Below, one piece after another: positions 12,460-22,600 of a DNA stretch of 64,000 nt. The DNA lies in contig JACONQ010000003.1 of NCBI GenBank assembly GCA_014281115.1, positions 1,116,001 to 1,180,000 of the forward strand, written 5' to 3'. The position numbers and the translations under genes are program-made. The notes beneath the pieces are model-generated. The model did not search any database and was not told where the DNA came from. It saw only the letters and a list, made by a program, of their open reading frames with translations. The stretch is from Laburnicola sp. R22_1 (taxonomy: Eukaryota; Ascomycota; Dothideomycetes; Pleosporales; Didymosphaeriaceae). Position 1 is the stretch's first letter; each line of letters begins with the position of its first letter.

Positions 12460-13848
12460 ATGAGGACCACCTTTGCTGTTGCGGCCCTTACCGCCTTTGC
12501 CCATGCCTATGCCGCACCCGAGGAGAGCCCCGAGGATGTCGAGGCTGGACTGATTGGCCTCACCAAGAATTCCACCTGCCAAAATGACCCCACCAGGTCG
12601 AAAGAAGTCGTGGTCATGCTCGACAAGGATGAAATCCCTGAAGCCAAAGCACTGCTTGAGAAGATTGGCAGGAAATCCGATGACGACGGCGTTTTCGACG
12701 TCATGGACAACCCCAAGTGGAGCGCCGTCGTCATCAACGCTACACCCGAGTGCATAAAAAGCTTGGAGGAATTGGCCGAGGTGAAGCTCGTGGATGAGAA
12801 CGCTGTAATCAACTCGTTTGTGACGCAGAAGACTGGCGCACCATGGGGGCTACAACGCATTTCCAATGAAGCCGGTGCGTCCGGTGACCCAACAGGCCAG
12901 GACTTCACATACTCTTTCGATGATGAGAGTCTCGGTGCTGGTGTTGACATTTACGTTGTTGATACCGGTGTCCGTGTGTCTCATGCTGTGTTTGGAGGAC
13001 GCGCCGTTGAAGGCTTCTCTTTCACTCCCACTGCTGCTGACGGTGATGGACACGGCACTCACGTCGCCGGCTCCGCTGGCGGCGCCAAGTTTGGTGTCGC
13101 TCAGAATGCCAACATTATCGCGGTCAAGGTCCTCGGTGATGATGGTACTGGGTCTTCGTCCAACACGATTGCCGGCATGAACTGGGTCCTCAACAACCAC
13201 GAGAAGCGCAAGACCATGGACGGCTTCGTGGGATCCATCATGAGCATGTCATGGGGTCTACAGGGCACTGCCGCCTCGGTCGACCAGGCCATCCTCTCTG
13301 CCGTCGAATCTGGTATCCACGTTTCGGTCGCCGCCGGTAACGATGGCCAGGATGCTTGTGGCACTACGCCTGCTCATCTCGGTGGCGCCAACTCGGATGT
13401 CATCACCGTCGGCTCGGTCAACATCGACAACCAAGTCTCGGTCTTCTCCAATGTTGGCCAGTGCGTCGACATCTTCGCCCCCGGCGAGCAAGTCCTCAGC
13501 GCGTGGGCCACTGGCGACAATGTCATCAACTTCCTTTCCGGTACCTCTATGGCTACGCCCCAGAACTCTGGCGTCATGGCCTACCTCATGGCTCAGGACC
13601 CTGCCACCTTGGGACAGAACCCCAAGGCGCTCAAGGCCAAGATGATGCAGGTTGCCCGCCAAAACATGATCAGCGGCCCACTTCGTGGAAGTCCCAACCT
13701 GCTCCTCAGCAACGACGTCAACGGCAACGTCCAGAAGAAGAAGCGCACCGTGATGGGCAGCCCCGCCGCGTGGGCCAGCAAGCTCGTTAGCGGCGACCTC
13801 GAGCAGCGATGGGTCGTCAACTCGACCTGGTCGCCCCTCCGCTTTTAG
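12460..13848 (+). CDS. Secreted subtilisin-like serine protease (S8A, proteinase K type)
   Basis: An intronless gene for 462 residues. A signal peptide covers about residues 1-18, followed by an I9 inhibitor propeptide (about 45-120) and the S8 catalytic domain. The catalytic triad is visible: D168 in VVDTGV, H198 in GHGTHVAG and S363 in GTSMATP; the oxyanion Asn is N294 in AAGND. This is the layout of fungal extracellular alkaline proteases that digest external protein and are often induced in host tissue. Length and order match the family, apart from a C-terminal extension of about 70 residues that includes KKKRT (possible processing site). The residues after the active Ser are ATPQNSG, where family members usually have ATPHVAG. 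The start ATG gives an immediate signal peptide, so it is well supported. It could also be a vacuolar family member because of the C-terminal extension. Confidence 0.94.
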   Translation: MRTTFAVAALTAFAHAYAAPEESPEDVEAGLIGLTKNSTCQNDPTRSKEVVVMLDKDEIPEAKALLEKIGRKSDDDGVFDVMDNPKWSAVVINATPECIKSLEELAEVKLVDENAVINSFVTQKTGAPWGLQRISNEAGASGDPTGQDFTYSFDDESLGAGVDIYVVDTGVRVSHAVFGGRAVEGFSFTPTAADGDGHGTHVAGSAGGAKFGVAQNANIIAVKVLGDDGTGSSSNTIAGMNWVLNNHEKRKTMDGFVGSIMSMSWGLQGTAASVDQAILSAVESGIHVSVAAGNDGQDACGTTPAHLGGANSDVITVGSVNIDNQVSVFSNVGQCVDIFAPGEQVLSAWATGDNVINFLSGTSMATPQNSGVMAYLMAQDPATLGQNPKALKAKMMQVARQNMISGPLRGSPNLLLSNDVNGNVQKKKRTVMGSPAAWASKLVSGDLEQRWVVNSTWSPLRF

Positions 13849-14578
13849 AGCACTGTTCACATGCTGCTTCGCTTCGCATTGTAAATGTTGCCTCGACGCG
13901 ATGTTGATTGGATACCCTTCACGAGTTGTGGCACAGAAGGAAGAACGTTTAGACATTCCACGATTACTGTGGCTCTCCTCTATGTTTTGCATACACCCTA
14001 CTTTTTCCTTCGAAAGAGGGCAACCAACCGAATCTAATGGTCTACTTCATGACATTTGTCTTTCTCATTTTGAACATTTATAAATTTTACCTCTGTGTTT
14101 GCTTTACGATCCTGGTCTACTGTAGAACTGTGCGGTGCGTTGTGTATAGGGGGTGCTGGTGGGACAGGAGGTTAATTTTTCTCTCTGTGGATACTTTTCT
14201 TTTTCTAGCTGCATTGATGGTGTACATGCATGTGAGCTTGGATGCTGTGGATTGTGTAGCAGAGTGCGTGGCGCGTGTCGCACTGGGCTTGGCGCGGAGA
14301 CGATAATGCAAATACCTACAAATCAAATCAAATAAAAACAAGATGGGAAGAAACGAGGTCGGGTGTGCGGCTACTTTGTGAACGCATGCTTTTACTTCTC
14401 CTCGATGTGGAAATGGAGAGTCCGGCTAGGCTATGGCGTCGGTCTGGTCTGGATTCTTGACTGGGCATTACCTAACGCACGGCGACGCGTTGTTGAGCTG
14501 CATCCCCACCGTTCACGCACCGTCGAGAGTCGAGCGGGACTCAAGACCCTCGATCGTGATCGATTCCCGCATGCTGAA
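13849..14578. other. Subtilisin 3' region, no gene seen
   Basis: AT-leaning downstream DNA. Forward frames overlapping 14037-14818 have no motif and are judged chance. The reverse strand of the right-hand part carries the broken gene listed next. Confidence 0.5.
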
Positions 14579-14992
14579 CTACGTGCCGAGCCTAGATTCT
14601 ACACAGCCTTGGAACACTTTTTCGCCCAAGCTCCATGGCGTCCACGCGGCGCCAGACCCGCGGTAGAATGGGGCCACTACTTCGTAGAGCCTCAGCAAAG
14701 GCAAGTCGACACGAGTCGGTGCCTCAGGCGCCGCGTCGTCTTTTTTCTTGCCTTTTTCTTTTTGTCCTTTCCACTTCTCTTCTTCGAGGGTTCTGGACTG
14801 GGAATCTGGATCGTTTGATCCTCTATCTGCGCGTCTTCTGGCCGAGGGGTGTTGCGTGCATAGACTCCCGAGGTCCCTAGCGTGCGTGCGTGTCTAATCC
14901 TGCTAAAGGGCGTCCGCGTGTCGCAGAGTCTTGTACATGGCGTTAGGTTGCTGCGTACCGAGGGAAGGATTATTGGACTTGGGCGGAGAGAC
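14579..14992 (-). pseudogene. 3' part of an unknown gene, cut by a transposon and frameshifted
   Basis: On the reverse strand the DNA next to transposon copy 2 is open in one frame from the junction to about 14715, with coding-like content (TPRPEDAQIEDQTIQIP, PSPEPSKKRSGKDKKKK). A neighbouring frame then carries the reading to a TAG at 14579-14581 (APTRVDLPLLRLYEVVAPFY, FYRGSGAAWTPWSLGEKVFQ). The two pieces meet at A-rich lysine codons (14741-14765), so a one-base slip there, or a small unseen intron, would join them. No start codon exists before the element, so the 5' end was lost or displaced. On the far side of the element the DNA is AT-rich and shows no continuation. The family is not recognised. 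Confidence 0.4.
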
Positions 14993-14994
14993 TA

Positions 14995-16784
14995 AGCTCG
15001 GCTATATAGATTCCGCGCACATAGGGTTTCCGCGCACCCCACCCAAACACGCACCCCTCAGAAAAGACGCGATATCTCTCAACAACGCTCGGCAAAATGG
15101 ACGCTCGTGAGGCAGCTATGCAATCAGCTATTAGTGATTTTATTACAGGCCTTTATACTAGCCAGCGCGCAGCTGCAAAGGCGTACGGCATCCCTCCATC
15201 TACTTTACGCGATCGAATTAACGGCACAACAAATAGCGCGATTAGCCATCAACATCAGCAGCGGCTGACTCCTCTACAGGAAGACTTCCTAGTAGAGTGG
15301 ATCCTTGAAGAAGATGCGCGCGCTTGCCCTCCCTCACACGCTCGCGCTTGAGAAATGGCGAATTAAATCCTGCGTATGAACGGCGACAATCAGCCTATTA
15401 GTAAGCTCTAGCTCTTACACTTTATCCAGCGCCAGCCACGCGTCGCCTTAGTAGTTAGTAGAAAGCTAGAGGCTTAGAGAGCTAAGGCAGCGACTCCAGA
15501 GCAGGTGCGCGCCTTTCTAGAGCTCTTTAAGAGGACTAGAAAGCGCCTAAATATACGCAATAAGGATATCTAGAATATGGATAAGACAGGGCTTGCTCTA
15601 GGAGTATATACAAACACTAGAGTACTCTCTAGTAGCTAGAAAAAGAAGGCTTACATTCGGTCTCCAGAGAATCGCGAGTAGGTCTCTATAATTAAGTGCG
15701 TATCAGCGATAGGGCGGAAACTACGCTGCGCAGTTATCTTTAAGGGCCAAAGCCTACAGACTACCTAGTTCCCCTTGTCTTGCGTACCTAGCTGGCTCTA
15801 TACAACCTTTAAGAATGGATAGATGTTAAAAGTAATAGGCGTTAAGTGGCTATAGCGCATATTCATCCCTAAGACAGCTGTAGGTGATAGCTAGTACCGC
15901 CTCCTTATCCTTAACGGCCACAGCAGCTATATTAATATTAAGTTCCTCTAGCTCTGTAAACAGCATTAAATCGAGCTCCTATACCTACCTGCGCACTCCT
16001 CTCATGTCTTACAGCCTCTAGATCTCGCTTCTTTCTCAGTAATTAAGTCTAGTTACCGACGCCAGATCCAGGAGCTCGCATCGCTCAACAACGCCGCGCC
16101 TATTAAGAAGGAGCGCTTTATTGCCTGCTACTATTAAGCTAGGGAGGAAGGCTTTACAGAGCGTGTGATTTAAGCTAGTTGGCAGGCTGCTAGTATCTGC
16201 CTATTTAACATTAATCACGTACTTAGCTCATCGGAGGTCTCTCAGAGGCCCACAACGCCTACGCCTCAGCAGCAGCCTCAGCAGCAGCCTCAGAGCTTCC
16301 TCTCTACCCCTTAAGGCCCTCGGAATCTCTACTTGGCGCAGCGCGACGTCTAGAGCCTCGAAAACCTAGGTTGTAGGACCCAGCTCCTCCTACAAAAAGC
16401 AGGTAAGGCACTAGCAGCTGCGAATGCTAGAGCTGCAGGGCTAGAATTAGAGAAAAGACGCCTTAAGTATCATCTACAGACTGCTAGCTCTCACCAGCCA
16501 CGAAAGCGCGTTCAGATAGACCCAAATCAACGCTTTGCAAAAGTAGAGACTATCATAGAGGCTATGCGCGCAGCTAAGGCTTCAGCTGCTCAACAGAGTA
16601 GATCCACTATAGAAAAAGCTGCAGAAACAGTAGCAGCAGTTATAGCAGCAGCTACTCTACAGTCTATATGTACTACGTGGCAATTGTAATAGAGCGTTAG
16701 GAGATATCGCGTGTTTTCTAAGGGGTGCGTGTTTGGGTGGGATGCGCGGAAACCCTATGTGCGCGGAATCTATATAGCCGAGCT
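14995..16784 (+). mobile_element. Fot/pogo-like DNA transposon, copy 2, RIP-damaged
   Basis: A 1790-bp element with nearly perfect inverted repeats of about 84 bp (start AGCTCGGCTATATAGATT) and TA duplications at 14993-14994 and 16785-16786. Its end repeats carry CCGCGCAC twice per end where copy 1 has CCGGCCAC. It lies against a broken host gene on the left and AT-rich DNA on the right. Confidence 0.94.
15097..16689 (+). pseudogene. Transposase of Fot/pogo-like copy 2, RIP stops
   Basis: The 1593-bp frame is the same length as in copies 1 and 3. The first 84 residues are open, giving an intact HTH segment (PPSTLRDRINGTTNS); a TGA then interrupts at CGCGCTTGAG, followed by many TAG/TAA codons. 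Several stops are shared at identical positions with copy 1. Catalytic blocks (MDKTGLALG, LNGHSSYI, LPAHSSHVLQPLD) remain readable between stops. It is non-functional. Confidence 0.9.
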
Positions 16785-16786
16785 TA

Positions 16787-17421
16787 CATGGCACGCATTA
16801 ATCTGCTGCGCAGCACGTATCCCTAACTATATAGAGTAAGGGCGCTAGAAGTGCTTTAGTAAGTAGTATTTGCTAGTAAAATACTATTATTATTATTATT
16901 ATTTATATATAATATATTACTATTACTAAATAATATTACTATTATATTATATTATTATTATAAATAGTTACTACCTAAACTATATATATAGAAAGTACTA
17001 TCGGCTTGCCAAATACCTTTTTAACCTGTTTTTTTAGTTTGAGGTTAAAGTAGGTTAAGATAGAAGGTTATTATATACTATATATAGCACCTAATTCTAA
17101 TTAAAGACTAACCTTAAATATTATCTAATAACGTAATAATAGTTTAAACTTACTTACATTTTATCTATACCTTATAAGCTTTTAATCTATATAAGATTTA
17201 CTTACGCTATATATAGCACACCTAGCTTATTACTACTACTATTATTAGTTATTTGCGCTTATACGTCGCTTACGTAGTATACTCGCTTAGATAAGCTAAC
17301 TTAATAGTAATAATAACTAGAAGAATCTTATGAATCTATATAATACTCTTGCTATACTAGAGCTTATTAATAAAGATCTTATTGTCCTTTTTTTACGTCC
17401 CTTACTAGAGAATTCTAGTAC
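16787..17421. other. AT-rich RIP debris
   Basis: Very AT-rich sequence (runs of TATTATTATT, TATATATA) with almost no CA or TG dinucleotides. No open frame or recognisable element core is left. It separates two Fot/pogo copies and is probably an older, heavily mutated repeat. Confidence 0.6.
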
Positions 17422-17423
17422 TA

Positions 17424-19214
17424 AGCTCGGCCATATAGTGTTCGGCCACATATAGTGATCGGCCACCCCACCACAACGCGTTACTCACTTTTTGATCATC
17501 TATACTCTCAACACCACGCGTTTAAAATGGATCCTCGTGAACTAGCAATACAATCTGCTATTAGCGACCTTAATTCTGGTGTTTATACAAGCCAACGGAA
17601 GGCTGCTAAGGCCTAGGGCGTGCCTCGATCAACTCTCCAAGAGCGCATCAACGGTCGCCAACCCAACGCGATAGCTCACTCTAACCAACAGCGATTGACT
17701 CCGGAGCAAGAGCGCTTTCTAGTAGAGTGGATACTAGAAGAGGACTCACGCGCACAACCTCCATCTCATCCCCATGTGCGAGAGATGGCCACCCAAATCC
17801 TGCACATGAACGGTGACCACGAGCCTCTAGGGCAACTATAGGTACCCCATTTCATCACACGCAACCCACGCGTCGCCTCTATTGTTGGCCAAACAATTGC
17901 AAGTGCAAGGACTACTGCAGCTAGTCAAGACACTATACGAGCCTTTCTTAAGCTGTTTGAGCGGACAAGAATAGAGCTAGGCATACAGTATGAAGACATG
18001 TGGAATATGGATAAGACTGGGTGCGCACTAGGGGTATGTACAAACTCCCAGGTCGTTGCCAGTTTATTAAAAAAGAAGGCTTATATTAAATTCCCAGAGG
18101 ATCGCGAGTGGGTATTAATCATTAAGACCATCTTAGCTGTCGGCGTCAAGCTTTAATGCCTAGTTATCTTTAAGGGCAAGCATTTACAGTTAACATGGTT
18201 TCTAGTATAAGGCACACTAGATTAGCTCTACACAACGTTAGAGAATAGATGGACGTTAAACTTAATTGGCTATGAATAGTTGCAGCGTATTTTCATGCCA
18301 AATACTTTACTATCTAATAGTGGCTAGCGGCTCCTCCTTCTTAACGGCCATGGCTCCTATATCCCTATTGACTTTATGTGGCTCTGTAAGGTCAACAAGA
18401 TCCACCTCTTGTATCTTCTAGCTCACTCCTCACACCTGCTTTAGCCGTTGGATCTTGCTCCTTTCTTAGTACTTAAATCCAAGTACTGTGGTGAGATACG
18501 AGCTCTCTCAGCCCTTAATAACGCAGCACCTATTAAAAAAAAGCGCTTCGTTATATTATACAACAAAGCTAGAGAAGAAGGACTCTCAGAGCGAGTTATC
18601 TGAGCTGGCTGGAGGGCTGTAGGGCTCTGCCCATATAACCCAGACCTTGTGCTGCTCTTATCTTAAGTAACTGGCTGGCCAGTCACCCCTCCAGCGAGCA
18701 GTCAGGGGCTAGTAACTGCAGATCAAGTCTTTAACACCCCTTGGAGCTCATAGGCTCTATATAAGGCTCAACAATAGCTGCTGTTGTTAGAATCTCTCTT
18801 ACGAAGCACCCGCGTAGTGCTTGGCAAGGCAGGCAAGGCTATTGCAGAAGCCAACACTAGGGCAGCCTAACTTGAGGCTGAAAATCAACGACTTAAATAT
18901 CAACTAGATAGTGCTAAGATCACCTGCGTCAGAAAGCGCGTTTAAGTTAATCCAAATGAGCGCTTTAGTAATGTTGAGGCTATAAAGGCTGCTATTGACC
19001 GAGCAGCTGCTTTACAGGCTTAACAGGCAAGTAGTTTACTAGAGAAAGAAGCTTAAAAAGCAGCAGTAGTAGTAGCAGCACTTAAACTTAGTTTTATGTG
19101 TACTGAATGGTAATTGTAATTGTTGTTGTTGAGAAATCGCGACTCCAAACTGTGTGGCTGCTTTGGGTGGGGTGGCCGATCACTATATGTGGCCGACTAC
19201 TATATGGCCGAGCT
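17424..19214 (+). mobile_element. Fot/pogo-like DNA transposon, copy 3, RIP-damaged
   Basis: A 1791-bp element with TA on both sides (17422-17423 and 19215-19216). Inverted repeats begin AGCTCGGCCATATAGT and agree for about 55 bp; each end holds three spaced copies of TCGGCCA. Its interior is more diverged from copies 1 and 2 than those are from each other, so it is a separate subfamily. Confidence 0.93.
17527..19119 (+). pseudogene. Transposase of Fot/pogo-like copy 3, RIP stops
   Basis: Again exactly 1593 bp in one frame. The N-terminus is MDPRELAIQSAISDL. After the HTH region (VPRSTLQERINGRQ), the catalytic blocks MDKTGCALG and LLNGHGSYI can still be read between TAG and TAA codons. It is non-functional; no indel is needed to align it with the other copies. 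Confidence 0.88.
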
Positions 19215-19394
19215 TAATAAAAAGTAATTACGTTTACTAAAGTGAAAATATAGTGCTACTATTTTTTATAAACTAGACTAGCTGCTAGCCTAACTAGTAT
19301 ATAAGAATATCCTTATAAATAGTTAAGTATACCTATTTCTTACACTAGATAAGTATTTTATAAATAGAATAGAACTCTAGCGTAGCTATATTAG

Positions 19395-19673
19395 TGTAAC
19401 AGTTCGTACCTACCTCCCTACTAGTTATTTACTATTACCTTTTCTTTTACACTCTAATAGCGCCTTTTACCTTATAAAAGGCGCCTTTTCTAGTTAGTAT
19501 TAGCGCGTGGTTAGTGTGGGGCCTGTGCCCTACGCTGCCCACTATATAAGGAAGGGCCCTCTAGGTCTCTTCCTTATCCCCTATCTTAGTATAGTCTTAA
19601 TTTAGTTATCTCTTTTAACTATACTAGCTATCCTAGAGAGATTTGCCCTATAAGGCTGTGTACTGCCCTTATA
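19395..19673 (+). repeat. 5' LTR of the chromovirus
   Basis: 279 bp, colinear with the 3' LTR without length change. The two differ mostly by C/T and G/A substitutions, as expected from RIP. It contains a TATATAAGG-like box (about 19547) that would be the promoter. Confidence 0.93.
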
Positions 19674-22600
19674 TTATACTAAGATTAATATTTTCTTTAG
19701 CTATAGATAGCAATATAATATCTACTCCTCTCTTAAGACGCTACCTATAGGTAGTCGAACTAGTAAAAGTTTTACCTTGTTAGTTACTAGGAAGGATCCC
19801 TAGCGCTAGGGAGTTTGTGTTTTACTACCCTAAGGTCTATTAAGAGAGGCCGCTTCTAAGTCCCTCCTCTGCTTATCGCACGAGAGTAGGAACTTTATTA
19901 GTTACTAGGAAGGATCTCTAGCGCTAGGGAGTTTATACTTTACTACCCTAAGGTCTATTAAGAGAGGTCGCTTCTAAGTCCCTTCTTTACTTATTATATA
20001 AGGGTAGAAACTTTATTAGTTACTAGTTATACTAGGCAGTTATTACACTACGCTAAGGTCTATTAAGAAAGGCTGCTTCTAAAATTCTAAAATTCTAAAA
20101 ATAAATAATAATTAATAATTAATAAATAGCAACTACTGCGCTATATCCTATTAAACTAACTCGTTTAATAACTATCTTCTAGCGCTATTATAGCAATAGC
20201 ACAAGGTATAAAGCTAGAGGAATTAGAGCTAGGCTATAGTAGTAATATACAGGTCGAAGTTTTATACATTTTATCTTATACTTTATATTTTACCTAATCT
20301 TTTCTTAGCTTAGACTAGGCGCTAGTTTGCATAGCTATATAAGACCTGCCACTCTAGGTCTATTTGCTACATCCTCTTCGCAACCCCTACTTTGCTTAAT
20401 CCTACTACTATCCACACTATGGTAAGCCACCGCCCTTTAACCTAGGAGACTCCTAGAATGTTTCCCGCGTCCTTTCTACCCCTAGATAGTTCTGGGATTA
20501 ACGATATAGAGGTGAACATTCGCCTGCACCCTGCTAATAATAGTCTATATAACGCTTACTTTAAGAAAATTTTCCCACTTAACTCTACTAGTAAGCTATT
20601 ATTTGTCTAGCGTAGAAAGTAGCTAATAGCTACTCTCTAAATAACTAGTTATTTTGCCCCTAGTCTTATAAAGAAAAAGAGCATTATTAAACTACTAAAA
20701 AAGGTCTACTCTAATAGAATCCTTTATAACTTACAGCATAATTACTATCTCGCTATACTTAAAGTGGACTAGCTAAGTAATAAATTTTTAATAGCAGACC
20801 TTAAGTGGCTTGCATACTAAGGCGAAGCTAAACTTAAAGCCGCTGGCAAGTATAATATATTTATAGAAAAATTTAAGCTAGACTAATTAATCTAGCACGG
20901 CTTAGAAATAAGACAGTTACTTACTACCTATTAGCTTTAGGCTTAATATTACTTATCTTAAGGCCTATTTTTAGAGACAGCATTAGATTTAGTAACTAGG
21001 ACTATTATAAAGTCTAAAGAAGACTCTAAATAGGAGGTTCTTATTTAGGCTTTATATAAGCGCGCTAATATGTTTAAATAAGCTTTTACTACACTTAAGG
21101 CAATAATACTCTACACTATAGTGTATATAGTCTTAGAAGATTTCTACTTCTAGCCTAATATTACTAATTAAGTAGCTATTATATAAGGCTTATTTAGCTC
21201 TAAGAAAGTTCTTCTCTCTATTAAAGATAGCTATAATCTGCAGCATCGCACTTAAGTCCTCTTAAAACCCCTTAGCCTAGGAACGCCTAATCTACGATAT
21301 AGTTTACGCTACTCTTAGGTAGCTAAGCGAAGTTTATCCTGCCTAGCCGCGTTCTAACGTGCACTATAATATCCGCCCTAGCTTATAGTGCCTACTCTAT
21401 AATAGAATAACACCCTTTACTACTTCCTAGTCCTAGAATATATATAAACCAAGCTTACTAATAGCGCCTAGATTAATGTGCCCTAGGGTAGACACGCTTT
21501 AGCCGTCCTATTTAGTATATCTAAGCTAGAACGCTCCGCGAAGCTACCTAATATTAATAAGTACTATAGAAAAGGTTAACCTGGCCCTAGTATTAAAGAT
21601 TAGCTAGAGGATATACGCAATACGATTTGCGTAAACGTAGACTACTACTAAGGTAATAACTATATAGAAAATTAAGATAACCTTATAGAAGCCATACTTA
21701 GCTGCCTTAGAGGCGCGCCTTAAGAGGCCGCGCAAAATTAGTGTTAAATAAATTAGGCCCTCTAGGAAGATTGTGGACTTAACTCACTCTTTAAATTTCT
21801 AGAAGAGACTTACTATAATCCTTTCGCTCCCTAATAGGCACGTAAAAAGTTCTATAAGCTTTTCCTCTCTAATAGAATAGACGCCTAGACGTTTCTATAG
21901 GCTTTTAAAAGTCTAGCTAGGAAGGGTAAACTAGACGTAAAGATCTAGAAGGACGAATTATAACTTAAGTTAACTAGAAGTCTTAAGTTAATACTCTAGA
22001 GAGAGATAAAAGATTCTAATATTAACTACCTAGGAATTAAACGCTAGATAGCCGTAGCCAGCTGCACTCTCTAAGACAACAATATAATAAGCCTATTTTA
22101 GGCGCGTACGCAGACCTTTTATAAGGTACTACCCTCTGGATTAAAGCTCTTATACACAGCAACTAAAAAATAAGCACCTTTCTCTAGACCCACTATTCTC
22201 TTCTTACTCCTTTATAACTATAACAAAATATAGTATATTAAGTATAATGCTTGTTTTTAGTGTAGTAAGATAGGGAATAAGCACTTAAGCTACTGTAACT
22301 ATTTTTAAAAGACAGCCACGCAAGCGAATATATAGGCAGTAGATAATTTTAATTTAAATAAACTTAGTATTGCCTACTACTCTAATTTGGAGGCAGGTAA
22401 TTTGTTAAATAATAAGGCTTTAAATACAAGCTACTAGACTACTCTAACCTAGTAGCTTATATAGAGGCCACTAAACTAATTAATCTAGACAAGTTATAAT
22501 TTTAATTACAAAACGCAGATGCCAAACCAAAATTTCTACCTATGAGCAGCAAGATAGTAAGAGTTTCTAAGCTATTTAAAGGCCTCTAGCTAGTTATGTT

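Noticed and set aside
15097..15351. Short forward frame with an HTH-like sequence taken as a gene
   Set aside because: It is the still-open first part of the RIP-damaged transposase of Fot/pogo-like copy 2; the same holds for 17620-17841 in copy 3.
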